Positions 1 through 6,865 are shown, counted from the stretch's first letter. The stretch is DNA of 13,569 bases from Paracoccaceae bacterium (GCA_021648225.1 JAKITE010000078.1:1-13569); one strand, 5' to 3'. Numbers and translations: made by a program. Notes: generated by a model not told the origin, from the sequence alone.

Positions 1-986
1 CCCAGCGAAATATACATCGCAAAAACCCGTGGTTTCACCAGTGACCACACCGCAGTCATCGCCGGAATGCTACTGACCGCGCCAGCCACCATAAACGACA
101 TGGCCGCCCCTGCGGTCATGCCCTGTGTCATCAGACCAGCCAAAAGTGGCGGCGCGACATAGCCATTTAAATAAGCAGGCGCACCAATAAAGGCACTGAC
201 AATAATCGGTTTTGCCCCTGTTCCCCCCACAACTCCAACAATGAGCTCGGCCGGAACATAGGTGATCATCAGCGCCTCGATCAGATAAGCCAATGACATC
301 CATTTCAGCAAAAACATAAAATTCTCTTTGAAAAGCAGCACAAATTTCACCCGACGCTCAGCTTCCTGCCAGAATTTCCAGACAGGTTGACCATCAAACG
401 GGTTTGGACCACAGCCGCAACCGCGATTTATAGTTTGCCGCAGCGGGCTGGTAAAGGCACCTTGGCGCACCAGAAAGCTAACCGTAAACCCGCCGATCAG
501 CCCTAAAGCCACTGCAAATATTGCTTTGGCAATGGCAAAATCCCAACCCAAAGCACCCGCTGTAATCAACAGCGAAGCCGGATCCACCAACGGCGAGGCT
601 AACCAAAACGCCATAACCGGCGCCAGCGGAACCCCCATAATCAGCAAGCCCGCGATAAAGGGAATTACCTGACAGGAGCAAAAAGGCGCAAGCCCGCCAA
701 GTATGGCCGCCAGCACAATCATACGAAATTCACGGCCCTTGAAAGCGTTGGCAATAATGGTTTCTGCACCGCTTGCTTGCAGATAGGCAATGGATAGAAC
801 TGCAAATAATATATAAGGCGCCGTTCTTAGCAATGATGCGCTGGCCAGCCGTATAATTTCTGGAAGGCCCGCAAAATCCAGCAGCGCAACCATCAATATA
901 ATCAGTAATATTACGCCCCAAGGCGACCAGAAAATGCCCAAAAAATTACGTATATCCATCGGCTTTTTCGGTGTTAGTTCAACCAT
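1..986 (-). CDS. ArsP/COG0701-type permease (partial, C-terminus beyond left edge)
   Basis: This is an integral membrane permease of the DUF318/ArsP (PF03773) family. Members of this family in ars operons export trivalent organoarsenicals such as methylarsenite. About 328 residues are visible, open at the left edge. Visible features are a hydrophobic segment near residues 22-38 and a conserved core at about 99-112 containing FCSCQVIP (Cys103, Cys105). An extensive membrane region follows, then a central loop with a GCGCGPN motif (Cys190, Cys192), then a second membrane half with an IGAPAYLNGYVAPP stretch near 267-280. I chose the ATG at 984-986 because GAGGGG (994-999) sits 7 nt upstream; the in-frame ATG at 990-992 is too close to it. 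The start overlaps the end of arsR by 8 bp, which indicates coupled translation and the same promoter. The Cys-rich motifs and the ArsR partner support an arsenic role. Another thiophilic or uncharacterised substrate is possible, because COG0701 permeases are diverse. Confidence 0.82.
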   Translation of the reverse strand, partial: MVELTPKKPMDIRNFLGIFWSPWGVILLIILMVALLDFAGLPEIIRLASASLLRTAPYILFAVLSIAYLQASGAETIIANAFKGREFRMIVLAAILGGLAPFCSCQVIPFIAGLLIMGVPLAPVMAFWLASPLVDPASLLITAGALGWDFAIAKAIFAVALGLIGGFTVSFLVRQGAFTSPLRQTINRGCGCGPNPFDGQPVWKFWQEAERRVKFVLLFKENFMFLLKWMSLAYLIEALMITYVPAELIVGVVGGTGAKPIIVSAFIGAPAYLNGYVAPPLLAGLMTQGMTAGAAMSFMVAGAVSSIPAMTAVWSLVKPRVFAMYISL

Positions 987-1287
987 TTTCATTCCCCTCT
1001 CCTGCGTCTACACAGCATTCTTCCAGCAAAAAGGCCGCCAATGCGTTCAGGTGGTCAAAATTCGCTACGCTTACCATGCTGCGGCCATTTTTGACCTGCG
1101 TGATCACCCTTCCCTCAGCCAATGATTTCAGATGATGCGCCAGAGTTGAGGCCGGAATGCCGGATTTTTTCTGGATTTCACCGGTCGTCAGCCCTTGCGG
1201 CCCTGCGCGCACCAGCAGCGCCACAACGCTTAGCCTCGGCGCAGAGCCAACAGCGGCAAATCCTTCACTTGCGATATCAATATTCAT
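979..1287 (-). CDS. arsR: ArsR/SmtB-family arsenic-responsive repressor
   Basis: This is a 102-residue winged-helix repressor that in this family leaves its operator on binding As(III) or related thiophilic metalloids. The recognition-helix region lies at about residues 35-55, where TTGEIQKKSGIPASTLAHHL is typical of ArsR. The beta-wing follows at about 58-75. A vicinal Cys91-Cys92 pair lies near the C-terminus in the context FLLEECC, resembling the C-terminal Cys pair of Acidithiobacillus-type ArsR; there is no CVC in the DNA-binding helix as in the E. coli plasmid type. I chose the ATG at 1285-1287 because GGAG (1294-1297) sits 6 nt upstream. Longer versions starting at 1299 or at a TTG at 1341 would run through the operator and promoter. 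The stop codon lies inside the start region of the permease gene. Autoregulation is likely from the palindrome in front of it. Confidence 0.88.
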   Translation of the reverse strand: MNIDIASEGFAAVGSAPRLSVVALLVRAGPQGLTTGEIQKKSGIPASTLAHHLKSLAEGRVITQVKNGRSMVSVANFDHLNALAAFLLEECCVDAGEGNENG

Positions 1288-1295
1288 GCGAATCT

Positions 1296-1323
1296 CCATA
1301 TAACTAGTTATATGGTTATATGG
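1296..1323. promoter_or_regulatory. Probable ArsR operator: 20-bp perfect palindrome plus a third half site
   Basis: Positions 1296-1315 read CCATATAACTAGTTATATGG, which equals its own reverse complement. The half site TTATATGG is then repeated immediately at 1316-1323. The palindrome ends within the GGAG ribosome binding site of arsR and overlaps the predicted -10 element. Repressor binding there would block both polymerase and start-site access. The position and symmetry fit an ArsR-family dimer site; the assignment to ArsR itself is inference from adjacency. Confidence 0.75.
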
Positions 1324-1341
1324 GGCGGTAAATTCCGTCAA
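1315..1341 (-). promoter_or_regulatory. Predicted sigma70-type promoter of arsR-permease
   Basis: On the minus strand TTGACG (1336-1341) is followed after 15 bp by TATAAC (1315-1320). The spacer is shorter than the usual 16-18 bp, which would make a weak or distorted promoter, but both hexamers are good matches. Transcription would start inside the palindromic operator, about 20 nt before the arsR start codon. A second TATAAC lies at 1307-1312 within the palindrome but is too far from the -35. Confidence 0.5.
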
Positions 1342-1361
1342 GGAAATTCTACAGATTCATT

Positions 1362-2192
1362 TTAACGTGTTTTTTTACCCAGCCGCCCAGCCAGATCATT
1401 GACATATTGCCATGCCACCCGCCCCGAGCGCGCACCACGGGTTTGTTGCCACTCAATAGCCTCTGCCCGTTGTTGTTCAAGCGAAATATTCAGGCCCATG
1501 GCATCACAATACCCTGAAACCATTGCCAGATATTCATCTTGCGAACAGGGGTGGAACCCCAGCCACAGCCCGAAACGATCAGACAAAGACACTTTTTCCT
1601 CTACCGCCTCGGAGGGGTTAATGCCTTTTTGGCGTTCATTCTCGATCATATCGCGGGGCATTAAATGCCGCCGGTTCGAGGTAGCGTAAAACAGCACATT
1701 ATCGGGCCGGCCTTCAATGCCACCATCCAACACCGCCTTCAGGGATTTATAATGGCTGTCATCCTGATCAAAAGAAAGATCATCACAAAACAACAAAAAC
1801 CGGTGCCTGCTGTCGCGCAAATGCCCCATCAACCGGCCGATGCTTGGCAGGTCTTCGCGTTGAATCTCGATCAGCTTAATGCCCGAAACCACCCCGTGCA
1901 CCGATTTGACAAGCGATGATTTCCCCATGCCCCGCGCGCCCCAAAGCAACACGTTATTGGCAGGCAGCCCCGCCGCAAATTGCCGGGTATTGGCCAGCAG
2001 AATATCGCGGGCGCGATCAATCCCCACCAGCAAGCCGATATCGATTTTGTTAACCTGCGCCACGGCGCGCAGCCTGTCGGGGGCGCTTTGCCAAACAAAA
2101 GCATCCGCGACGCCAAAGTCAGGGGCTTGCAGAGGTGGCGGGCTAAGCCGCTCCAATGCAGCAATGATGCGTTTCAGGCTTTTGGCCTTCAC
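1362..2192 (-). CDS. DUF815-type AAA+ ATPase
   Basis: This is a 276-residue ATP-binding protein of the DUF815 (PF05673) AAA+ group, whose cellular role is not established. It has Walker A GARGMGKSS (residues 85-93), Walker B FLLFCDDLSF (132-141) with paired aspartates, and a sensor-1-like YATSNRRH (169-176). An N-terminal alpha-helical extension of about 70 residues precedes the P-loop. An Arg-rich segment near 253-270 may provide the sensor-2 region. The start is GTG (2190-2192) within a GTGA overlap with the tatC stop, with GAGG shortly upstream, so it is translationally coupled to TatC. There is no signal peptide or membrane segment, so it should be cytoplasmic. I recall this gene following tatC in alphaproteobacteria, but no direct link to Tat transport can be read from the sequence. 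Confidence 0.85.
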   Translation of the reverse strand: MKAKSLKRIIAALERLSPPPLQAPDFGVADAFVWQSAPDRLRAVAQVNKIDIGLLVGIDRARDILLANTRQFAAGLPANNVLLWGARGMGKSSLVKSVHGVVSGIKLIEIQREDLPSIGRLMGHLRDSRHRFLLFCDDLSFDQDDSHYKSLKAVLDGGIEGRPDNVLFYATSNRRHLMPRDMIENERQKGINPSEAVEEKVSLSDRFGLWLGFHPCSQDEYLAMVSGYCDAMGLNISLEQQRAEAIEWQQTRGARSGRVAWQYVNDLAGRLGKKTR

Positions 2193-3067
2193 TTTTTATC
2201 CTCGTCAAAAGCGTCAGCATCAAAATCATCATCCTCGTAATCATCCTCGAAGAACCCGCCTTCGGCACGCAATCGGGCATCGCGGCGTTTTTCAACAATG
2301 GCCACCAGCAAAATCGAGATTTCATACAATCCGTAAACAACCGTAAACAAAATGATCTGGGTAACAACATCAGGGGGGGTCACAATCGCCGCCAATGCCA
2401 AAATACCGACAACCGCAAATTTACGCGTGCTACGCAAGCCTTTGACCGAAACCAAACCGGCAATCCCCATCAGGGTTAGCGCCACGGGCAGTTGGAAAGT
2501 AATACCAAAAGCCAAAACAAATTTCATGGTCAGGCCCAGATATTCATCAATCGTGCCTAAAAACGAAACCCCGACTGCGGCTGGACCGTCAATCGGGCTG
2601 GCCTCACCACTGGGGCCAAACTGCTGATAGCCAAGGAAAAAGTCAAATGCCAGCGGCAGAACAACGTAAAACGCAAAAGACGCGCCAATGAAAAACAAAA
2701 TAGGCGATGCCAGCATAAACGGCAGAAACGCCTTTTTCTCTTTGACATACAGGCCCGGGGCCACAAATTGCCAAAGCTGGAAACCGATAATCGGGAATGC
2801 CAGAATAAAGCCGCCAAACATCGAGATACGCAAAGCGGTGGTAAAACCCTTTTGCAGGCCGGTGAAAATCAGGTTGCATTCGCCATTTGCCTCGATCAAC
2901 TGCTTACAGATCGGCGACGCCAGAAAATCAAATATTTGTTGCGAAACCAGATAGCTGGCCAGCATCCCGACAACAAAAGCCAGAACCGAGCGGATCAGCC
3001 GGTTTCGCAGCTCTGCCAGATGTTCGATCAAGGGGGCGGTGCTGTCTTCTACGTCATCATCACTCAT
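2189..3067 (-). CDS. tatC: Twin-arginine translocase subunit TatC
   Basis: TatC is the polytopic core receptor of the Tat pathway and, with TatB, binds twin-arginine signal peptides of folded proteins. The 292-residue protein has the N-terminal HLAELRNR motif (16-23) and the loop FVAPGLYVKEKK (101-112), whose Glu110 corresponds to the conserved signal-peptide-binding Glu. About six membrane segments can be seen, at approximately 26-48, 81-103, 115-140, 180-203, 216-230 and 236-257. A periplasmic insertion of about 35 residues follows TM3. The C-terminal tail (269-292) is unusually acidic, with 13 Asp/Glu against two Lys. The ATG at 3065-3067 lies 4 bp after the tatB stop. Together with tatB and tatA it forms a complete Tat translocase locus, and its 3' end overlaps the ATPase gene. 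Confidence 0.97.
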   Translation of the reverse strand: MSDDDVEDSTAPLIEHLAELRNRLIRSVLAFVVGMLASYLVSQQIFDFLASPICKQLIEANGECNLIFTGLQKGFTTALRISMFGGFILAFPIIGFQLWQFVAPGLYVKEKKAFLPFMLASPILFFIGASFAFYVVLPLAFDFFLGYQQFGPSGEASPIDGPAAVGVSFLGTIDEYLGLTMKFVLAFGITFQLPVALTLMGIAGLVSVKGLRSTRKFAVVGILALAAIVTPPDVVTQIILFTVVYGLYEISILLVAIVEKRRDARLRAEGGFFEDDYEDDDFDADAFDEDKK

Positions 3068-3071
3068 TAGA

Positions 3072-3641
3072 TTATTCTTTCACCGCAGCCGTTTTTATAA
3101 CAGCAGGTTTCTTGGCCGCCGGTTTTTTCACAGCAGGTTTTTTCACAGCAGGTTTCTTGGGGGTTGCTTTTGTTGCAGCCGGTTTGGCTGTTGCCGGTTT
3201 GGCTGCCGGTTTTTTGGCGGTTTTTGCAGGCGCTTTAGCCGCCCCTGTTGACGAAGTATTTTTAGCCGGTTTTGAACCGGATTTCGAAGCCGGCTTTGTT
3301 GTGCTTTTTGACTTGGTTTTGCTTGAGGAACGTTTCTTGGCGCTTGATTTCGGTGGCACTTCCGGCGCGCCCCCGTCAAGGTCTGCGTTGAAATCTGATG
3401 GCTTGAACGAGGTCGCCGATTTAACGCTGTTGGAAATATCGCCAAAATCTTTGCCAACATCTTTCAGGCCGGTTTCATCCACCACCGCATCCATAGAGCG
3501 CTGGAATTCCCGCGCCATGCCTTTTGCCTTGCCCACCAGATTGCCAACGGTGCGAAACATCCGCGGCAGGTCTTTTGGTCCAACAACAATCAACGCCACA
3601 ATGCCAATGACAAGCAGCTCCATCATGCCCAGATCAAACAT
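3072..3641 (-). CDS. tatB: Sec-independent translocase subunit TatB with a long basic tail
   Basis: TatB forms the receptor complex with TatC. The 189-residue protein begins with the classic layout: one membrane helix (about residues 5-20), the hinge GPKDLP (21-26), and an amphipathic helix (about 28-50). Residues from about 97 to the end are low-complexity Lys/Ala/Pro/Ser/Thr, with 27 Lys and one Arg against a single terminal Glu. The last third repeats the unit KPAVK and resembles histone-H1-like tails. AAGGAA lies upstream of the ATG at 3639-3641. It sits between tatA (32 bp upstream) and tatC (4 bp downstream). The TatB identity is firm from the N-terminus and context. The tail is probably disordered and cytoplasmic, and its function is unknown. 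Confidence 0.93.
   Translation of the reverse strand: MFDLGMMELLVIGIVALIVVGPKDLPRMFRTVGNLVGKAKGMAREFQRSMDAVVDETGLKDVGKDFGDISNSVKSATSFKPSDFNADLDGGAPEVPPKSSAKKRSSSKTKSKSTTKPASKSGSKPAKNTSSTGAAKAPAKTAKKPAAKPATAKPAATKATPKKPAVKKPAVKKPAAKKPAVIKTAAVKE
3106..3165. repeat. 15-bp tandem repeat within the TatB tail
   Basis: Two perfect copies of ggttttttcacagca lie at 3121-3135 and 3136-3150. Diverged copies flank them at 3106-3120 and 3151-3165. Read on the minus strand each unit encodes a five-residue KPAVK-like block, so gain or loss of units keeps the tatB frame. This is a likely site of length variation by slippage. Confidence 0.85.
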
Positions 3642-3673
3642 ATCCGCGCATTCCTTTCAGGTTCAAAGCCAAA

Positions 3674-3907
3674 TCAGGCTTCGTCTTTTTCTTTGGTTGG
3701 GGTCACGTCAACAGCCTCGTCAGCCGCAGCGGATTCCAGCTCGGCTTTGCCCTCGGTAACGCCCTTTTTGAACGACGAAATGCCTTTACCGACTTCGCCC
3801 ATCAAATTGGAAATCTTGCCACGGCCAAACAGCACCAGCACAACAACGGCAATTACCACCATGCCCATAGGGCCGATATTGCCGATAAACATTGCAGTTG
3901 AAATCAT
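3674..3907 (-). CDS. tatA: Sec-independent translocase subunit TatA
   Basis: TatA is the small membrane protein that polymerises to form the protein-conducting element of the Tat translocase. The 77-residue product has a short N-terminal segment, one membrane helix (about residues 12-27), the hinge FGRGKIS (27-33), and an amphipathic helix with KGISSFKKG near 41-49. A short acidic tail follows. Length and layout are typical of TatA/E. The ATG at 3905-3907 is preceded by a good AGGAG-type ribosome binding site. It is the first gene of the tatABC-ATPase cluster. The 97 bp upstream, after the ABC ATPase gene, probably hold its promoter, but I could not identify convincing -35 and -10 hexamers there. 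Confidence 0.95.
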   Translation of the reverse strand: MISTAMFIGNIGPMGMVVIAVVVLVLFGRGKISNLMGEVGKGISSFKKGVTEGKAELESAAADEAVDVTPTKEKDEA

Positions 3908-4004
3908 CTTTTCTCTCCTGATTATACAATTTCTTCAGCCTACATGTATGACCTATGCAGGCAAGGTTCAAACCAAAACGCACCCTGACAAGCACTTTTT
4001 TGCC

Positions 4005-5108
4005 TTAATGATTACTTTCAGCCCTGCTTTGATGCAGGCAAGGGAAAACAAAACAGCGGTCGCGGCGCAAAGACAGCCAAAGCGGCGTATCGGGTTTTGG
4101 CAGAAAAACCCCGGGAATACTGGCGCTTAGCACCGATTGATCATGTTCCATCTGCACCTCGATCAGGCTTTCATTACCCATAAACCGCGCGCGCTTGACA
4201 ATGCCGCGTGCCGGCACGCCTTCTTGCGGGGTGGGGTTGGGGCCTTTGCCGTTGCGGTCAAAATCAATCCGCAGGTGTTGCGGGCGGATGATAATTTCAA
4301 CATCCGAATGGTCAGCCAGCCCCGGCGTCAAGAACTGGCCAAAGGGTGTGTCGGTTTGCATTTCTTTAACAACACCGTGTATCACATTAATATCGCTGAA
4401 AAATCCTGCTGCCAGCCGATCAACCGGAGCGTTGTAAATATTGTATGGCGCGCCGATCTGCACAATTTTTCCATCCCGCATCAGGGCGATTTTATCAGCC
4501 ATCCGCATGGCTTCCTCGGGTTCATGGGTGACCAGCAAAACCGAGGCATTCAGCTCCTTGAGAATAGCCAATGTATCGTCGCGAATACCATCGCGCAGCC
4601 GGTTATCCAGCCCGCTAAACGGTTCATCCATCAGCATTACCCGCGGATTTGGCGCCAATGCCCGCGCCAGCGCCACCCGTTGTTGCTCCCCGCCCGATAA
4701 CATATGCGGGAATTTACCGGCAAATTTCAGCAGGCCAACTTTGTCGAGCAATTTAACCGCAACATCCATTTTATCCGCAGATTTCAGCCCGAACGCGACA
4801 TTTTGCTGCACGGATAGATGCGGGAACAGGGCAAAATCCTGAAACATCAAGCCGATCGAGCGTTTTTCCGGTGGTAAATGGATGTTTGCATCGGAAATCA
4901 CCCGTCCATCCACCAGAACCTCGCCGCTATCTTGCTGGTCCACCCCCGCCGCAATGCGTAACGTGGTTGATTTGCCACAGCCCGACGGCCCCAGCAAACA
5001 AGTGACCTCACCGGCAAACATCTGCAAGGATATACCATCCACCACCATTTGCCCGTCAAACTGGCGGGTAATGTTTTTCAGCTCCAAGCGTGGGGTTTTT
5101 TGCGACAC
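4005..5108 (-). CDS. FbpC/PotA-type ABC transporter ATP-binding protein (no permease in window)
   Basis: This is the cytoplasmic ATPase of an ABC importer of the CUT1/ferric-iron/polyamine type. Motifs in the 367-residue version are Walker A GPSGCGKST (40-48), Q-loop Gln90 in LMFQDFALFPH, signature LSGGEQQ (137-143), Walker B VMLMDEP (157-163) and switch His195 in VTHEPEEAM. A C-terminal regulatory TOBE-like domain occupies about 240-356. I prefer GTG at 5106-5108 because AGGA (5115-5118) is 6 nt upstream; the in-frame TTG at 5112-5114 directly abuts it. No permease or binding protein is visible nearby, so the substrate is unknown; iron(III) is the best guess from resemblance to FbpC. It lies 47 bp downstream of arsM on the same strand, with a dyad in the gap. 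Confidence 0.85.
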   Translation of the reverse strand: MSQKTPRLELKNITRQFDGQMVVDGISLQMFAGEVTCLLGPSGCGKSTTLRIAAGVDQQDSGEVLVDGRVISDANIHLPPEKRSIGLMFQDFALFPHLSVQQNVAFGLKSADKMDVAVKLLDKVGLLKFAGKFPHMLSGGEQQRVALARALAPNPRVMLMDEPFSGLDNRLRDGIRDDTLAILKELNASVLLVTHEPEEAMRMADKIALMRDGKIVQIGAPYNIYNAPVDRLAAGFFSDINVIHGVVKEMQTDTPFGQFLTPGLADHSDVEIIIRPQHLRIDFDRNGKGPNPTPQEGVPARGIVKRARFMGNESLIEVQMEHDQSVLSASIPGVFLPKPDTPLWLSLRRDRCFVFPCLHQSRAESNH

Positions 5109-5118
5109 GAGCAATCCT

Positions 5119-5131
5119 GACTAACTTAGTC
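5119..5131. promoter_or_regulatory. Perfect dyad GACTAA-C-TTAGTC before the ABC ATPase gene
   Basis: Six-base arms with perfect symmetry surround one central base. The dyad ends 10 nt before the GTG start and touches the AGGA ribosome binding site, so a bound protein or a small RNA hairpin there could block translation or an internal promoter. Iron-responsive operators of Rhodobacterales are a plausible class for an FbpC-like gene, but I could not compare the motif with a matrix. No good promoter hexamers were recognised next to it. Confidence 0.45.
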
Positions 5132-5155
5132 CCCTATTAACAAAGCCATGCGGCC

Positions 5156-6196
5156 CTAGCAACAGCTCTTTACCGGTTCTGACATCGTTTCAAACGGAAA
5201 ACCATCACCGGAACCGGCAAATATGCCGCGATGCTGGCTGAAATCGCCGTTAAATTCGAAATAAGGCGCAAAGCGGCTGTCGCGCAGCATAATAAATGTA
5301 TTGCCGCAAACCGGCATTTCTTGTCCGGTTTTGAAAACATGGCCCTTATCCAGCACAAACTGCGCCGGATCATTTGGTTCATTGCCTTGATATATAACGC
5401 TCTGGCCAAAATCTTCACAGGCCGGTTCCAGCTCCAGCTTGAACAAGCGATAGGTGGCGGAATGAAAGCCGATGCCATTCAGTTTTATCTCGATTTCGGG
5501 GTTTTCAATGGTCAAAACCCGGTCTTCTACCAGCCGAGGGTCTGCAAACCCAGCCGCCTTGGCAAGATTTTCAAAATCATTCCAATATAACGCCCCGCTT
5601 AGACATTCACCATATAAAACAGGGTCTTGCAGCAGCTCCTCAGGCACGCGACGGTCTGCATAAACATCGGAAAAATACAGTTCCCCACCCGGTTTCAACA
5701 ACCGGAATGCCTCGGCCAGCACGGCGGGTTTGTCCGGTGACAGGTTAATCACGCAGTTGGAAACAATAATATCAAAACTCGCATCCGCCAACCCCAGTTC
5801 GCCAAGCCGTTCAATATACCCCTTGTGGAAAGTTGTATTCGGCACGTCGAAATCAAATGCTTCGGCATGGAAATCCACATGACGACGTGCCACCGCTAGC
5901 TGCTCGTCTGTCATATCAATACCGGTAACCGACCCATTCGCCCCAACCAGCCCCGCCAAAGCATAAACGTCGCGCCCCGAACCCGACCCGAGGTCCAGAA
6001 TATCCATACCCTCCAGCACGCTAGGCGCAACAAGGCCACAACCATAGTATTTTTCGCTTACCTCGGGATGAATTTTGGCCAGAACCTTGCGCAAATATTC
6101 CGGCACATCATCGGGGGTGCAACAGGCATTGGTCTGCAAATCATCCGAGCCTTGCAGCACTTTACCATAATATTCCTGCACATCTTCATGTTTCAT
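5156..6196 (-). CDS. arsM: Arsenite S-adenosylmethionine methyltransferase
   Basis: This cytoplasmic enzyme transfers methyl groups from SAM to As(III), giving mono-, di- and trimethylated arsenicals. The 346-residue length fits ArsM. The SAM-binding motif DLGSGSGRD lies at 68-76, and the acidic ribose-binding region TGIDMTDEQ at 91-99. The cysteines match the known pattern: Cys53 in YYGCGL, Cys148 in SNCVINLS and Cys198 in YGECLSGALY, equivalent to Cys72, Cys174 and Cys224 of the Cyanidioschyzon enzyme. An N-terminal Cys25-Cys26 pair may stand for its Cys44. The segment GGELYFSDVYADRR (170-183) is also characteristic. The protein ends in Cys-Cys, a common ArsM feature. The ATG at 6194-6196 has AGGTGA upstream. 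It lies between a LysE exporter gene (39 bp) and the ABC ATPase gene. No ArsR-type palindrome was seen in front of it. Confidence 0.9.
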   Translation of the reverse strand: MKHEDVQEYYGKVLQGSDDLQTNACCTPDDVPEYLRKVLAKIHPEVSEKYYGCGLVAPSVLEGMDILDLGSGSGRDVYALAGLVGANGSVTGIDMTDEQLAVARRHVDFHAEAFDFDVPNTTFHKGYIERLGELGLADASFDIIVSNCVINLSPDKPAVLAEAFRLLKPGGELYFSDVYADRRVPEELLQDPVLYGECLSGALYWNDFENLAKAAGFADPRLVEDRVLTIENPEIEIKLNGIGFHSATYRLFKLELEPACEDFGQSVIYQGNEPNDPAQFVLDKGHVFKTGQEMPVCGNTFIMLRDSRFAPYFEFNGDFSQHRGIFAGSGDGFPFETMSEPVKSCC

Positions 6197-6235
6197 CTCG
6201 GGTCACCTATTTGTTGGTTTTCAAACAATATTCAC

Positions 6236-6862
6236 CTAACCAGCCCGCCGAAACGCCGCTGTCATCACGCCCATGGCAATCAACCCGCCGCCGCCAATGC
6301 GTGTCAGCCAGCCAATCACAGATGGTTTTGATATTTTTACCCGCATCCTGTCTGCGAGCAATGCAAAAACCAAAGCGTTGATCGTGGCCATGCTAACAAA
6401 GGTTGCAATCAGGATGGCAAATTGTGGCAACAATGCCGCGTTTGCATCAACAAATTGCGGCACAAATGCAATAAAAAACACGCCGGATTTCGGGTTTAGC
6501 GCGGTTACGCTCATGGCATGAAAAAATACCGATTTAGCTGGGATTGCAGCCGTGTGAACCCTGCCCAACCTAGCCCTTGGCGCTGAGCGGATCAACCGAA
6601 CCCCCAAATAAATCAGGTAAACCGCACCAACGGTTTTAAGAATTGTAAACAAGCTGGCCGAGGCCAAAACCAGCGCGCCAAAGCCCAGCAACGAAACCGT
6701 CATTGCCAGAAAATCACCCACGCCCACACCCAAAGCCGTCGCCACCGCAACCGGTCGCCCTTGGCTTAGCGCATAGCTAAGCACCAACAAAACCGTCGGG
6801 CCGGGAATCATCAGCAACGCGCCCGATGCAATAACAAATGTAAACCAAAGCTGAATATCCAT
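6236..6862 (-). CDS. LysE/RhtB-family amino-acid exporter
   Basis: This is an inner-membrane exporter of the LysE superfamily, whose members efflux amino acids or related small metabolites. The 208-residue length is typical. The hallmark PGP motif lies at about residues 20-22 in LLMIPGPTVLLV, followed by a Gly-rich helix (ALGVGVGDFL, 43-52). About six membrane segments are visible, at approximately 4-25, 38-60, 65-88, 112-135, 144-168 and 185-204, and YLIYLGVRLI (82-91) is a usual family segment. The ATG at 6860-6862 has GAGG 6 nt upstream. It starts 3 bp after the AlkC-like gene, so the two are probably co-transcribed. The substrate cannot be read from the sequence. Its position just before arsM may be chance, although an arsenical or amino-acid stress link is conceivable. 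Confidence 0.88.
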   Translation of the reverse strand: MDIQLWFTFVIASGALLMIPGPTVLLVLSYALSQGRPVAVATALGVGVGDFLAMTVSLLGFGALVLASASLFTILKTVGAVYLIYLGVRLIRSAPRARLGRVHTAAIPAKSVFFHAMSVTALNPKSGVFFIAFVPQFVDANAALLPQFAILIATFVSMATINALVFALLADRMRVKISKPSVIGWLTRIGGGGLIAMGVMTAAFRRAG

Positions 6863-6865
6863 AAC

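Noticed and set aside
1288..1341. N-terminal extension of ArsR starting at TTG 1341 or ATG 1299
   Set aside because: It would translate the operator and promoter; the ATG at 1287 has GGAG at 6 nt and yields a standard-length ArsR.
2887..3759. Long plus-strand open frame of 290 codons across tatB and part of tatA and tatC
   Set aside because: It is the antisense of the repetitive Lys/Ala tail of tatB and encodes only Phe/Gly/Ala repeats; tatB is well supported on the other strand.
3921..3926. TATAAT on the minus strand just before tatA
   Set aside because: It lies only a few bases before the ribosome binding site, so transcription would start within that site, and no -35 is present at the right distance.
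6206..6226. Weak inverted repeat of TTGTT/AACAA between lysE and arsM
   Set aside because: Short AT-rich arms of five bases with no regulatory context; likely chance.
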